Below are positions 8,771-17,785 of a stretch of 64,000 bases of DNA, one piece after another. Origin of the DNA: Pararhizobium mangrovi. GTDB lineage: Bacteria; Pseudomonadota; Alphaproteobacteria; Rhizobiales; Rhizobiaceae. Numbering within the stretch: the first letter of the stretch is position 1; each line of letters starts with the position of its first letter. Location: assembly GCF_006516965.1 (NCBI RefSeq), contig NZ_VHLH01000007.1, positions 62,001 to 126,000 on the forward strand. Direction: 5' to 3'. Position numbers and translations under genes: made by a program. A model generated the notes under the pieces. It saw only the letters and a program-made list of their open reading frames with translations, was not told where the DNA came from and searched no databases.

Positions 8771-9601
8771 TCACATGCGGGCCAGGTAGGCGCGGATACG
8801 GGCGGCGATTTCGTCGTTTGCGGGGTTGTAGACGACCATGCCGAGTTCCGGTCGTCCATCGACGGCGAAGGAGGAAAACTCGAGATCGAGCAGGCCGAGA
8901 TCGGGATGATGCAGGCGCTTCGATCCCTCGCCGTGGGCGACGACGTCGTTCCGGCCCCATAGCTCGGCGAATTCGGGGCTTTGCCGCGATAGCTCCTCGA
9001 CAAGGCCGGCGATCTCCGCGGAGGCGCCGGCGCGAGCCGCATCGGCCCGGAAGGCGCCGACGACGAACTCCGCTACCGACCACCAGTCGTCCTGCCGCTC
9101 GCGCACGCCCGTATCGGCGAAGATCAGCCTCAGGATGTTGCGTTCTCCGCGCGCAAGCTTCGAATAATCGGTCAGAAGTGCCGCGGCCGCACGGTTCCAG
9201 GCGACGACGTCCCACGTTGCGGTCTTGACGATCGCGGCACTGACCTCAAGGGCGTCGAGCACGCGCTGCAGGCGTGGGGAAACGTCGTCGACCGGTGCGT
9301 AGTGCGCCTCGGGCGGACGACCGAGCCCGAGCATGAAGAGGTGCTCGCGTTCCGGCCGGGTCAGCATCAGGCCGGTCGCGATCCGGTCGAGGACGTCGGC
9401 AGAGGGTGCGCCGCCGCGTCCCTGTTCCAGCCATGTGTACCATGTCGGGCTGATGTTGGCGCGCTGGGCGACCTCTTCGCGCCTCAGCCCGGGCGTGCGT
9501 CTGCGCCCGACCGGGAAGCCGAATGCCGCCGGGTCAAGGCGCGTACGCCGGTCGCGCAAATACGTGCCGAGCGGATTGTCGGGTCGGTTTCGCGTGTCCA
9601 T
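8771..9601 (-). CDS. XRE-family transcriptional regulator with MmyB-like ligand-binding domain
   Basis: This 276-residue protein has an N-terminal helix-turn-helix (about 10-90) that includes the diagnostic RRRTPGLRREEVAQRANISPTWYTWLEQGR. A C-terminal domain (about 108-270) with ATWDVVAWNRAAAALL, NILRLIFAD and LDLEFSSFAVDGRPELGMVVY follows. This is the PAS-like MmyB ligand domain, which binds fatty acids in characterised relatives. It is divergent from an SDR gene at 9695, a very common pairing in which the regulator controls the neighbouring oxidoreductase. The 93-bp divergent gap contains TGATACGATCA (9621-9631), a small palindrome that could be an operator. Confidence 0.92.
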   Translation of the reverse strand: MDTRNRPDNPLGTYLRDRRTRLDPAAFGFPVGRRRTPGLRREEVAQRANISPTWYTWLEQGRGGAPSADVLDRIATGLMLTRPEREHLFMLGLGRPPEAHYAPVDDVSPRLQRVLDALEVSAAIVKTATWDVVAWNRAAAALLTDYSKLARGERNILRLIFADTGVRERQDDWWSVAEFVVGAFRADAARAGASAEIAGLVEELSRQSPEFAELWGRNDVVAHGEGSKRLHHPDLGLLDLEFSSFAVDGRPELGMVVYNPANDEIAARIRAYLARM

Positions 9602-9694
9602 CCTGTTGGCGATTATACCCTGATACGATCACGACTTTTCCATGAGAAAGAATAGAGCGATGCTGGCGCCGAAACAATTCAGGGAGATCGTTCC

Positions 9695-10597
9695 ATGCGT
9701 GTTTTTCTTACCGGCGCGACCGGTTTCATCGGCTCGCGCATCGTACCCGAACTAATCGAGGCCGGCCATCAAGTGCTCGGTGCGACCCGCTCCGAGGCAG
9801 GCGCGGCCGAACTCGAAAAGGCAGGCGCGCAAGCCCATCGCGCCACGCTCGAGGATCCGAAGACGATGGCCGACGGCGCGGCGAAGGCGGACGCGGTCAT
9901 CCACACGGCGTTCGACCACGACTTTTCGCGCTTCGTCGAGAACTGCGAGAAGGATCGTCGCGTCATCGAAGCGATGGGTGATGCACTCGCGGGCTCCGGC
10001 CGGCCGCTGATCATCACCTCCGGGGTCGGGCTCGGAAGCGTCGAAGGTGGCGGGCTCGCCCGCGAGGACGTGATCGACCGCAAGCATGCCAATCCGCGTC
10101 GCGCCTCGGAGCTTGCCGGCGAAGCCGTAGCAGCACGCGGTGTCTCGGTTGCCGCCATGCGCCTTCCGCAGGTGCACGACACGCAGAGACAGGGGCTGGT
10201 CTCGCCGCTTATCGACCACGCTCGCCAGACCGGCGTCTCCGCCTATGTCGGCGAAGGCGACAACCGCATGGCCGCCGCCCATGTGAGCGACGTCGCGCGG
10301 CTCTATCGTCTGGCGCTCGACAACCACGAGGCCGGCGTGCGCTGGAACGGCGTCGCGGAGGAGGGCGTGCCGGTGCGCGACATCGCCGAGACGATCGGCA
10401 AGGGCCTCGGCGTTCCGGTGAAGTCGATTTCGCCCGAGGAAGCCGAAAGCCATTTCGGATGGCTCGCCATGTTCGCCGGCATGAACATGGCCGCCTCGAG
10501 CGCGATCACGCGCGAAAAGCTCGGATGGGAGCCGACGGGCCCAACGCTCCTCGAAGATCTGCGCAACATGGATTACGACGCCGCTGAAACGACCTGA
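9695..10597 (+). CDS. NAD(P)-dependent SDR, atypical/extended, epimerase-like
   Basis: This 300-residue protein starts MRVFLTGATGFIGSRIVPELIEAGHQVLG, giving the GxxGFIG Rossmann fingerprint at residues 7-13. It lacks a canonical YxxxK in the usual position, as is common in the NmrA/atypical branch, and ends with a substrate region containing GLGVPVKSISPEEAESHFGWLA. It is divergent from the XRE/MmyB regulator, its likely controller. GGGAGAT precedes the ATG. The substrate is unknown. Confidence 0.85.
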   Translation: MRVFLTGATGFIGSRIVPELIEAGHQVLGATRSEAGAAELEKAGAQAHRATLEDPKTMADGAAKADAVIHTAFDHDFSRFVENCEKDRRVIEAMGDALAGSGRPLIITSGVGLGSVEGGGLAREDVIDRKHANPRRASELAGEAVAARGVSVAAMRLPQVHDTQRQGLVSPLIDHARQTGVSAYVGEGDNRMAAAHVSDVARLYRLALDNHEAGVRWNGVAEEGVPVRDIAETIGKGLGVPVKSISPEEAESHFGWLAMFAGMNMAASSAITREKLGWEPTGPTLLEDLRNMDYDAAETT

Positions 10598-10672
10598 AGG
10601 GGCACCGACCAGAGCATTTCCCAGCCGGACCGGTCCAGTCTGGCGTCGCGAACAATGCGCAAAATAGAGAGA

Positions 10673-10711
10673 TAGAGCGCTGGACCTGATCCAATCAGGT
10701 CCAGCGCTCTA
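10673..10711. terminator. perfect 18-bp palindrome between convergent SDR and rhaI; likely terminator within a dispersed repeat
   Basis: The arms 10673-10690 and 10694-10711 pair perfectly over 18 bp with a 3-base loop. The right arm contains the TAG stop of rhaI (10709-10711), so the element sits exactly at the 3' end of the rhaDI transcript and just past the SDR stop. Upstream bases (AGAGCATTTCC near 10613 and GGACCGGTCC near 10628) resemble a mosaic intergenic repeat often seen in rhizobial genomes. It probably ends transcription from both sides. The repeat-family assignment is from memory of similar sequences. Confidence 0.6.
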
Positions 10712-12001
10712 GATAATGCCGCCGCCGGTACCGCTCGTTTCGGGCCGCTCCCGGCCGACCTTGGCTCGGTAGCCAGCGGCGCGATAGGTCGCGACCGGTG
10801 CAATGGCACCGCCGACATCGAGACGCGCCTTGGCGAGGATCGGTTCGACGTCCGTGCGAAACGCCGTCTTGAGCGTTTCGGACGCCATCAAAGCGTCGTT
10901 GTCTTCCTGATAGCCCGAAAGGGCCGTCCGATCGACGATCAGCGCTTGCGCATAGGCGCGCTGCACCTCCATCGCGCTCGTCATCAGGCTTTCGATCGGA
11001 TCGGTGACGTTGTGCGACTGGTCGAGCATGTGGGCGGGGTCGAAATTCGCCGCACCGCGCTCGCCGGCGTCGACCAGCTCGTTGAAGACGAGGAAGAGCC
11101 GGTACGGATCGATCGCACCGGTGTCGAGGTCGTCGTCGCCATATTTCGAATCGTTGAAGTGGAAGCCTCCGAGCTTGCCGAACTGGACGAGCCGGGCGAC
11201 GATCATCTCGATGTTGACGGTCGGCGCATGGTGGCCGAGATCGACGAGGCAGAAGGCCTTGGGTCCCAGTTCCTGCGCGATCAGGTAGTTCGTGCCCCAG
11301 TCCTGCACGACGGTCGAATAGAAGGCCGGCTCGAAGATCTTGTGCTCGGTAAAGACGCGCCAGTCCTCCGGCAGGGCGGCGTAGACGGCCTTCATCGATT
11401 CGAGATAGCGCTCGAAGGCGCGTGTCATGTGGCTCTGGCCGGGGAAGTTCGAGCCGTCGCCGACCCACACCGTCAGCGCCTTCGAACCGAGCGCCTGGCC
11501 GATCTCGATGCATTCGAGGTTGTGATCGATCGCCTGCCGGCGCGTCGCCGGGTCCGTATGAGAGAGCGAGCCGAACTTGTAGGAGCGTTCCTGGCCCGGA
11601 TGATCCTGGAACGTGTTGGAGTTCATTGCGTCGAAGCCGAGACCGTGTGCGGCGGCGCGTTCCGTCAGTTCGGAAAGATCGGCCACCTTGTCCCACGGAA
11701 TGTGCAGGGAAACGCGCGGCGTGGCTCGGGCGAGGCGATGGATGACGGCGCAATCGTCCAGCTTGTCGAAGATGTTGCGTGGTTCGCCGGATCCCGGGAA
11801 CCGGGCGAAGCGCGTGCCGCCGGTGCCGACACCCCAGGACGGCACGGCGACGCCATAGGCCGCGACCTTCGCCCGGACGGCTTCGATGTCGACGCCGCGC
11901 CGGTCGAGATGCGCGCCGAGCGCTTCGTAGTCGGCTTCGAGCGCCTTTGCGCGCTTCTCGTTTTCCGCCTCGACGACGGCCGGATCGATCGGTTCGGCCA
12001 T
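10709..12001 (-). CDS. rhaI: L-rhamnose isomerase, rhizobial type
   Basis: This 430-residue xylose-isomerase-like TIM barrel converts L-rhamnose to L-rhamnulose in the cytoplasm. Typical segments are MNSNTFQDHPGQERSYKFGS, LTVWVGDGSNFPGQ, FTEHKIFEPAFYSTVVQDWG, CLVDLGHHAPTVNIE and HFNDSKYGDDDLDTGAIDP; their His, Asp and Glu residues form the two-metal site in this fold. It starts at the ATG at 12001, 27 bp after rhaD, with GGGAGG upstream. The pair forms the rhaDI transcript known from Rhizobium. A longer open frame reaches 13228 in the same phase, but it covers rhaD coding sequence read in another frame. Confidence 0.95.
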   Translation of the reverse strand: MAEPIDPAVVEAENEKRAKALEADYEALGAHLDRRGVDIEAVRAKVAAYGVAVPSWGVGTGGTRFARFPGSGEPRNIFDKLDDCAVIHRLARATPRVSLHIPWDKVADLSELTERAAAHGLGFDAMNSNTFQDHPGQERSYKFGSLSHTDPATRRQAIDHNLECIEIGQALGSKALTVWVGDGSNFPGQSHMTRAFERYLESMKAVYAALPEDWRVFTEHKIFEPAFYSTVVQDWGTNYLIAQELGPKAFCLVDLGHHAPTVNIEMIVARLVQFGKLGGFHFNDSKYGDDDLDTGAIDPYRLFLVFNELVDAGERGAANFDPAHMLDQSHNVTDPIESLMTSAMEVQRAYAQALIVDRTALSGYQEDNDALMASETLKTAFRTDVEPILAKARLDVGGAIAPVATYRAAGYRAKVGRERPETSGTGGGII

Positions 12002-12027
12002 GGTTTCCCTCCCGAATGCGTTACGGT

Positions 12028-14127
12028 TCAGCGCGTGAAAGCCTGCGCGTTGCCGGCGTCGACGTTGACGATATTGCCCGTCGATTTCGCCGCCATGTCC
12101 GAGGCGAGGAAGTAGACGGCCTCCGCCACATCCTCGGGAAAGACGCTGCGCTTGAGCATGGAGCGCTGGCGATAATGCTCCTCGAGTTCGTCCGGGGCCA
12201 TGTTGTAGGCCGCAGCGCGCTGCTCGCGCCATTCGCCGGTCCATATCTTCGAACCGCGCAGAACCGCATCGGGATTGACCGTGTTGACGCGAATGCCGTC
12301 GCCCGCACCCTCCAGCGCGAGACAGCGGGCAAGATGGATTTCGGCGGCCTTCGCCGTGCAGTAGGCAGACGCGTTCGGGGAAGCGGCAAGTCCGTTCTTC
12401 GACGCGATGAAGACGATCGCACCGCCAAGCCCCTGCACCTTCATCGTGCGGAAGGCCTGCCGAGCAACAAGGAAGTAGCCGGTCGCCAGGATTTCCAGGT
12501 TGCGGTTCCAGAGCGAAAGCTCCGTATCCTCGATCGGCGAGGCCGACGAGATGCCGGCGTTCGAGACGAGAATGTCGATCCCGCCATATTCGACGGCCGT
12601 CTCTGCAAAGGCGTAGAGCACGCCGGCCTCGGCGGTGACGTCGAGCCGTGTCGCCCGTATGACGTCGGCGCTCCAGCCGTCTTCGAGTTCCGCGCGCGCC
12701 CTGCCGAGTGCTTCCTCGTCGATATCGGCGAGCACGACGCACGCCCCTTCGCCGAGCAGCCGCCGGGCCGTCGCCTTGCCGATGCCGCCGCCGCCGCCGG
12801 TGACGAAGGCGACCTTGCCGGCGAGCGGCTTCGGCTTCGGCATACGCTGAAGCTTCGCCTCTTCGAGTAGCCAGTATTCGATGTCGAAGGCTTCCTGCTC
12901 GGGCAGTCCGCGATAGGTCGAAACGGAAGACGCCCCGCGCATGACGTTGATGGCGTTGACGTAGAATTCGGCCGAGATGCGCGCCGTCGCCTTGTCGCGG
13001 GCGAAGGTGATCATGCCGACGCCCGGCACGAGGTAGACGACGGCGTTCGGGTCGCGCATCGCCGGGCTGTCGGGCCGCTTGCAGCGTTCGTAATAGGCCG
13101 CGTAGTCGGCACGGTAGGCCTCGATCGCGGCCGGCAGGCCTTCGACCGTCTTTTCGACGTCGGGATCGGCCGGATCGAAATCGACCACCAGCGGGCGGAT
13201 CTTGGTGCGCAGGAAATGATCCGGACAACTCGTGCCGAGCGGTGCCAGATCATCGAGTGCGTTCGAACCGACGAATTCGAGCACGGCGTCGCTGTCGTCG
13301 AAATGACCGATCTTGGCCTGGTCGGCACCGATCAAACCGCGGATCACCGGCATCAGGCGGGCGGCGGTCGCCCGGCGCTCCTCTCCGCCGAGCGGTGCGA
13401 CGCGCTCCCCGCCGAAGGCTTCGCCGCCGGCCTTTTCGGCGAACCACGCGATCGCCCGGTTGATGATCTCGATCGTCGTCTCGTAGCACGTCTCGGCCGT
13501 ATCGCCCCATGTGAAGAGGCCGTGGCTTTCGAGGACCACGCCGCGCGCGTCGGGATTTTCCCGGCAGAATGTCTCGAGCCATAGGCCGAGTTCGTAGCCG
13601 GGGCGCTTCCAGGGTAGCCAGCCGATCTCACCTTTGAAGATCTCTTCGGTCAGCCGCTCGGAATCGGCCGAAGCGGCGATCGCGATTACAGCGTCAGGAT
13701 GCATGTGGTCGACATGCGGCTTGGGGACGTAGGCATGAAGCGGCGTGTCGATCGAGGCCGCGCGCGGGTTGAGGTCGAAGGTACAGTGCGGCAGGTAGCC
13801 GACCATCTCGTCCTCGTGTTCGGGGCCGCGATAGAGCCCCTTCAGCGCGTTCAGCTTGTCCATGTAAAGCGTGGCGAAGCCGTCCATGGTGATCGTTCCG
13901 ACGTCGCCGCCGGAGCCCTTCACCCACAGCACATCAACGCTTTCGCCGGTCAGCGGATCGGTCTCCGCGATCTTTGCCGAGGTGTTGCCGCCGCCGTAAT
14001 TGGTGATGCGCTTGTCCGAGCCGAGGAGGTTGGAGCGGTAGAGCAGCTTTTCCGCCTCGCTCATGCCCGCGGCACGCTCCACGTCCCACAAATTGGCGAG
14101 CCGCGACTCGTCGTGCTGGTCGAGCAT
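12028..14127 (-). CDS. rhaD: bifunctional rhamnulose-1-phosphate aldolase / short-chain dehydrogenase
   Basis: This 699-residue fusion is the size of rhizobial RhaD. Residues 1-430 are a class II aldolase domain with the metal-site HMHPDAVIA near 141-149 and ESHGLFTWGD near 200-209. Residues 436-699 are an SDR with the NAD motif TGGGGGIG (443-450), SNAG (522-525) and catalytic Tyr589-x3-Lys593. The aldolase cleaves L-rhamnulose 1-phosphate to dihydroxyacetone phosphate and L-lactaldehyde, and the dehydrogenase can act on the aldehyde. I chose the ATG at 14127 because GGAGTTCACCC precedes it. It is divergent from rhaR with a paired operator between them. Confidence 0.95.
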   Translation of the reverse strand: MLDQHDESRLANLWDVERAAGMSEAEKLLYRSNLLGSDKRITNYGGGNTSAKIAETDPLTGESVDVLWVKGSGGDVGTITMDGFATLYMDKLNALKGLYRGPEHEDEMVGYLPHCTFDLNPRAASIDTPLHAYVPKPHVDHMHPDAVIAIAASADSERLTEEIFKGEIGWLPWKRPGYELGLWLETFCRENPDARGVVLESHGLFTWGDTAETCYETTIEIINRAIAWFAEKAGGEAFGGERVAPLGGEERRATAARLMPVIRGLIGADQAKIGHFDDSDAVLEFVGSNALDDLAPLGTSCPDHFLRTKIRPLVVDFDPADPDVEKTVEGLPAAIEAYRADYAAYYERCKRPDSPAMRDPNAVVYLVPGVGMITFARDKATARISAEFYVNAINVMRGASSVSTYRGLPEQEAFDIEYWLLEEAKLQRMPKPKPLAGKVAFVTGGGGGIGKATARRLLGEGACVVLADIDEEALGRARAELEDGWSADVIRATRLDVTAEAGVLYAFAETAVEYGGIDILVSNAGISSASPIEDTELSLWNRNLEILATGYFLVARQAFRTMKVQGLGGAIVFIASKNGLAASPNASAYCTAKAAEIHLARCLALEGAGDGIRVNTVNPDAVLRGSKIWTGEWREQRAAAYNMAPDELEEHYRQRSMLKRSVFPEDVAEAVYFLASDMAAKSTGNIVNVDAGNAQAFTR

Positions 14128-14219
14128 GGGTGAACTCCTCCCGGTCTGGCTGCCGCCGTGGCGCAAACGCGGTCCACGGTCGTCATCGTCCATCGCATCT
14201 TCGATCCAGGCGCCAGACC

Positions 14220-14292
14220 TGTCAATCAAAAACGATCACAACCACGCATACTGCGGTGCACCAACCATGGTAATGATCGAAATTGATTGACA
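14220..14292. promoter_or_regulatory. divergent rhaDI/rhaR control region: 19-bp inverted repeat carrying two outward TTGACA boxes
   Basis: TGTCAATCAAAAACGATCA (14220-14238) and TGATCGAAATTGATTGACA (14274-14292) are inverted copies matching at 16 of 19 positions across a 35-bp spacer. The outer end of each arm is a TTGACA hexamer facing outward. On the plus strand 14287-14292 is followed 17 bp later by AACGGT, towards rhaR. On the minus strand the box at 14220-14225 points towards rhaD. A repressor bound to both arms would cover both -35 boxes. RhaR is the obvious candidate. The repeat is seen; the promoter roles are inferred. Confidence 0.65.
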
Positions 14293-14339
14293 ATGCATGC
14301 TCGCGGTGGAACGGTACGGCCCATCAGGGAGGCGCTGCG

Positions 14340-15149
14340 GTGCACGAGAAGGAACGCCATCGCATCATTCTGTCGGCCGTTCAGGACCGGCCGGTCGCGA
14401 CCGTGACGGAACTCGTTGACCTTACCGACAGCTCCGAGGCCACCATTCGTCGCGACATCGCCGCCCTTCACGTGCAGAAGCGGTTGCGGCGCGTTCGCGG
14501 CGGCGCCGAAGCGCTGAACCCACCCCAGTTTCCGGGGCTTGCCGGCCGGCCGTTCCGCGTCAACGAAACGATCAACATCGCCCGCAAGCGTGCGATCGCG
14601 AAGGAAGCCGTCGCGCTCTGCGAGGACGGCGAATCGATCATCGTCAATGGCGGAACGACGACGTTCCAGATGGTGCACTGGCTGGCCTCGCGCCGCCTGC
14701 AGGTCTTCACGAATTCCTTTCCGATCGCCGAGCACCTGCTCAAGCATTCGAAGAACTCGGTGATGCTGCCCGGCGGCACGATCTACCGCGAGCAGAACAT
14801 CGTGCTCAGCCCCTTCGACAACGACGTTACGCGCAATTTCTACGCACGGCGCATGTTCATGGGCGCGCAAGGGCTCGGGCCGCTCGGCCTGATGGAAGCC
14901 GATCCATTGCTCGTGCAGGCCGAGCAGAAGCTCGTCGATCAGGCCGACGATCTCGTCGTGCTGATCGATTCGTCGAAGTTCGATCAGCGCTCGAGCCTCA
15001 TTCTCTGCGGCCTCGACCGAATATCGACGGTGATTACCGACGACGCACTCGAGGATCGCCACGCCGCGATGCTCGACAGCGCCGGCGTCGCGCTGATCGT
15101 CGCCGAACCGGGCGAGGAGGCGAAAACCCGAACCCGCTCCTCGGCCTGA
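14340..15149 (+). CDS. rhaR: DeoR/GlpR-family regulator of rhamnose catabolism
   Basis: This 269-residue protein has a DeoR helix-turn-helix (about 1-58) with RHRIILSAVQDRP and DSSEATIRRDIAALHVQKRLRRVRGGAE. A sugar-phosphate sensor domain follows, with IVNGGTTTFQMV, VFTNSFPIAEHL and VVLIDSSKFDQRSS. I chose the GTG at 14340 because AGGGAGG precedes it; an upstream TTG at 14283 lies inside the operator repeat. It heads the rhaRSTPQUK gene order of Rhizobium and faces rhaD. It probably represses both transcripts until a rhamnose intermediate binds. Confidence 0.92.
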   Translation: MHEKERHRIILSAVQDRPVATVTELVDLTDSSEATIRRDIAALHVQKRLRRVRGGAEALNPPQFPGLAGRPFRVNETINIARKRAIAKEAVALCEDGESIIVNGGTTTFQMVHWLASRRLQVFTNSFPIAEHLLKHSKNSVMLPGGTIYREQNIVLSPFDNDVTRNFYARRMFMGAQGLGPLGLMEADPLLVQAEQKLVDQADDLVVLIDSSKFDQRSSLILCGLDRISTVITDDALEDRHAAMLDSAGVALIVAEPGEEAKTRTRSSA

Positions 15150-15189
15150 CGCCGGGGCGCCGTCTTTCAATCCAGGGAGGAGACCAGAC

Positions 15190-16185
15190 ATGAAGGCATT
15201 CAGGAAAATCGTGATGGCGGCGGCCGTATCCGCCATGGCCATCGGTGCCGCGCACGCCGCGGACAAGACCAAGATCGCGCTCGTCGTGAAGAGCCTCGGC
15301 AACGGCTTCTTCGAGGCCGCGCACGAGGGCGCCGATGAAGCCGCCAAGAAGCTCGGCGACGTTCAGGTCATCTATACCGGGCCGACCGACACCACGGCCG
15401 AGGGCCAGATCCAGGTGCTGAACACGCTGATCGCCCAGCACGTCGACGCCATCGCGATATCGGCCAACGACAAGGATGCGGTGGTGCCGACGCTTAAAAA
15501 GGCGATGCAGCGCGGCATCGACGTCATCTCCTGGGACTCGGCCGTCGCGCCGGCCGGCCGCGAGATGCACCTCAACCCGTCCTCGAACGAACTGATCGGC
15601 CAGACGCTCGTCAAGCTTGCCCAGCAGGCGCTGCCGGACGGCAAGGGCAAGATCGCCATCCTTTCGGCATCGGCCACCGCGACCAACCAGAACACGTGGA
15701 TCGCGGCGATGAAGGACCAGCTCAAGGACCATCCCGACATCGACCTCGTCACCACGGTCTATGGCGACGATCTTTCCGACAAGTCCTACCGCGAGGCGGA
15801 AGGCCTGATGAAGAGCTATCCGGACCTGAAGGCGATCGTCGCGCCGACGTCGGTCGGCATCGTCGCGGCCGCCCAAGCCGTCGAGGATGCGGGCAAGACC
15901 GGCCAGATCAACGTCACCGGCCTCGGCTTGCCCTCCGAGATGGCCGGGCACGTGAAGACCGGGGCGTCGAAGTCCTTCGCGCTGTGGAACCCGATCGATC
16001 TCGGCTACGCCGCGACGATGATCGCCTACCAGCTCGCGACCGACAAGGCCGAGGCGAAGGATGGGGCGACGATCGATATCGGCCGGCTCGGCTCCGTAAA
16101 GCTTGACAGCGACAACGAAGGCGTGATGGGCGAGCCCTTCGTCTTCAACGCCGACAACATCGACAAATACGCCAAGATGTACTGA
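15190..16185 (+). CDS. rhaS: rhamnose ABC transporter, periplasmic substrate-binding protein
   Basis: This 331-residue protein has a Sec signal peptide (MKAFRKIVMAAAVSAMAIGAAHA, cleaved after about residue 23) and a type I periplasmic binding fold with KIALVVKSLGNGFF, DAIAISANDKDAVVPTLKKA and IDVISWDSA. Position between rhaR and rhaT, and similarity to the rhizobial RhaS type, point to L-rhamnose as ligand. GGGAGGAG precedes the ATG. A stem-loop (16197-16223) lies between it and the ATPase gene, which may favour a high level of binding protein relative to the membrane parts. Confidence 0.93.
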   Translation: MKAFRKIVMAAAVSAMAIGAAHAADKTKIALVVKSLGNGFFEAAHEGADEAAKKLGDVQVIYTGPTDTTAEGQIQVLNTLIAQHVDAIAISANDKDAVVPTLKKAMQRGIDVISWDSAVAPAGREMHLNPSSNELIGQTLVKLAQQALPDGKGKIAILSASATATNQNTWIAAMKDQLKDHPDIDLVTTVYGDDLSDKSYREAEGLMKSYPDLKAIVAPTSVGIVAAAQAVEDAGKTGQINVTGLGLPSEMAGHVKTGASKSFALWNPIDLGYAATMIAYQLATDKAEAKDGATIDIGRLGSVKLDSDNEGVMGEPFVFNADNIDKYAKMY

Positions 16186-16196
16186 TCCGGTTCACC

Positions 16197-16223
16197 GCCC
16201 GGCGGCCTTTGGGTCTGCCGGGC
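16197..16223. terminator. intercistronic stem-loop between rhaS and rhaT
   Basis: GCCCGGC (16197-16203) pairs with GCCGGGC (16217-16223) across a 13-base loop, 12 bases after the rhaS stop. No T-run follows, so it is more likely an mRNA-stabilising or attenuating structure than a full terminator. Confidence 0.4.
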
Positions 16224-16261
16224 AGGCATGTTCCCGCTCATTCGACAGGCGGCATTTTCCC

Positions 16262-17785
16262 GTGCTTCACGACAGCTCCATCGCCGCATCGGTACCCGCG
16301 ATCGCGCTTTCCGGCGTCTCGAAATCCTTTCCGGGCGTCAAGGCGCTGAACGCGGTGGCGCTGACGCTTCACGCCGGCGAGGTGACGGCGCTCGTCGGCG
16401 AGAACGGGGCCGGCAAGTCGACCCTCGTCAAGATCCTGACCGGCATCCATCAGCCGGATGCCGGCGAGATCACGGTGCGCGGCGAGCCGATGCGCTTCGC
16501 GACGCCGCAGGCCGCGGCCGAAGCCGGCGTTACTGCCATTCACCAGGAAACGGTCCTCTTCGACGAGCTTTCGGTCGCGGAGAACGTCTTCCTCGGTCAC
16601 GCGCCGAGGACGCGCTTCGGCTTCGTCGACTGGGCGACGATGGAACGCCGCGCGCGCGATCTCCTGAAGGGCATCGGTGCCTCGATCGATCCGCGCCTGC
16701 CGCTGAAGGATCTCGGCATCGCCAACCAGCACCTTGTCGCCGTCGCTCGCGCCCTTTCGACCGACGCGCAGGTCGTCATCATGGACGAGCCGACCGCCGC
16801 CCTTTCGCAAAAGGAGATCGAGGAACTCTACACCCTCGTCGAGACGCTGAAGGAAAACGGCAAGGCGATCCTCTTCATCAGCCACAAGTTCGACGAGATC
16901 TTCCGCATCGCCGACCGCTACACCGTCTTCCGCGACGGGGAGATGGTTGCCGAAGGGCGGATCGCCGAAACCGATTCCAATGCGCTCGTGCGGCTGATGG
17001 TAGGGCGCGCCGTCGACACGATCTTTCCCGAGCGCGAGACGAAGGCCGGCGAGCCGGTCCTGACGGTCTCCGGCTACAGCCACCCGACCGAGTTCGCCGA
17101 TATCGGCTTCGAGCTCAGGCGCGGCGAGATCCTGGGCTTCTACGGGCTCGTTGGGGCAGGGCGCAGCGAATTCATGCAGGCGCTCTTCGGCATCACCAAA
17201 CCGTCGAAAGGCGCGATCCGCATCGACAGCGAGGTCGCCGTCATCCGCTCGCCCGCCGAGGCGATCGAAAAGGGCATCGTCTACGTTCCGGAAGAGCGCG
17301 GCCGGCAGGGTGCCGTCGGCCCGCTGCCGATCTTCCAGAACATCACGCTGCCCTCGCTGACGCGCACCTCGCGCAGGGGCTTCCTGCGGCTCGCCGAGGA
17401 ATTCGCGCTCGCGCGGCAGTACGGCGAACGGCTCGATCTGAGGGCGGCCAGCCTCGACCAGCCGGTCGGCAACCTTTCGGGCGGCAACCAGCAGAAGGTC
17501 GTCATCGCCAAATGGCTGGCGACGCAGCCGAAGATCATCATTCTGGACGAGCCGACGAAGGGCGTCGACATCGGCTCGAAGGCGGCCGTCCACGCCTTCA
17601 TGAGCGAACTCGTGGAACAGGGGCTGTCGATCATCATGGTCTCCTCGGAGATCCCGGAAATCATGGGCATGTCGGATCGCGTCATCGTCATGCGCGAAGG
17701 CCGGATCGCCGCGACCTACGAACGCGAGGCGATCACGGCGGAAAAGCTGGTGCGCGCGGCAGCGGCGATCGGGGAGGCGGCCTGA
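16262..17785 (+). CDS. rhaT: rhamnose ABC transporter, ATP-binding protein (two-domain, CUT2 type)
   Basis: This 507-residue protein has two fused ABC domains as in RbsA-like CUT2 importers. The N-terminal domain has Walker A GENGAGKST, and VVIMDEPTAALS is the Walker B region. The C-terminal domain has the degenerate P-loop GLVGAGRSEF, signature LSGGNQQK and IIILDEPTKGVDIG. It powers rhamnose import. It starts at a GTG at 16262, and its TGA overlaps the ATG of rhaP, so translation is coupled. Confidence 0.94.
   Translation: MLHDSSIAASVPAIALSGVSKSFPGVKALNAVALTLHAGEVTALVGENGAGKSTLVKILTGIHQPDAGEITVRGEPMRFATPQAAAEAGVTAIHQETVLFDELSVAENVFLGHAPRTRFGFVDWATMERRARDLLKGIGASIDPRLPLKDLGIANQHLVAVARALSTDAQVVIMDEPTAALSQKEIEELYTLVETLKENGKAILFISHKFDEIFRIADRYTVFRDGEMVAEGRIAETDSNALVRLMVGRAVDTIFPERETKAGEPVLTVSGYSHPTEFADIGFELRRGEILGFYGLVGAGRSEFMQALFGITKPSKGAIRIDSEVAVIRSPAEAIEKGIVYVPEERGRQGAVGPLPIFQNITLPSLTRTSRRGFLRLAEEFALARQYGERLDLRAASLDQPVGNLSGGNQQKVVIAKWLATQPKIIILDEPTKGVDIGSKAAVHAFMSELVEQGLSIIMVSSEIPEIMGMSDRVIVMREGRIAATYEREAITAEKLVRAAAAIGEAA

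Noticed and set aside
8421-8789. A possible small gene between the FNT and XRE/MmyB genes
   Set aside because: It overlaps the regulator's 3' end, lacks a clear ribosome-binding site and looks like no known family.
10709-13228. An 839-residue minus-strand frame joining rhaD and rhaI
   Set aside because: The upstream half is rhaD coding sequence in another frame. The family-like protein starts at the ATG at 12001 with its own ribosome-binding site.
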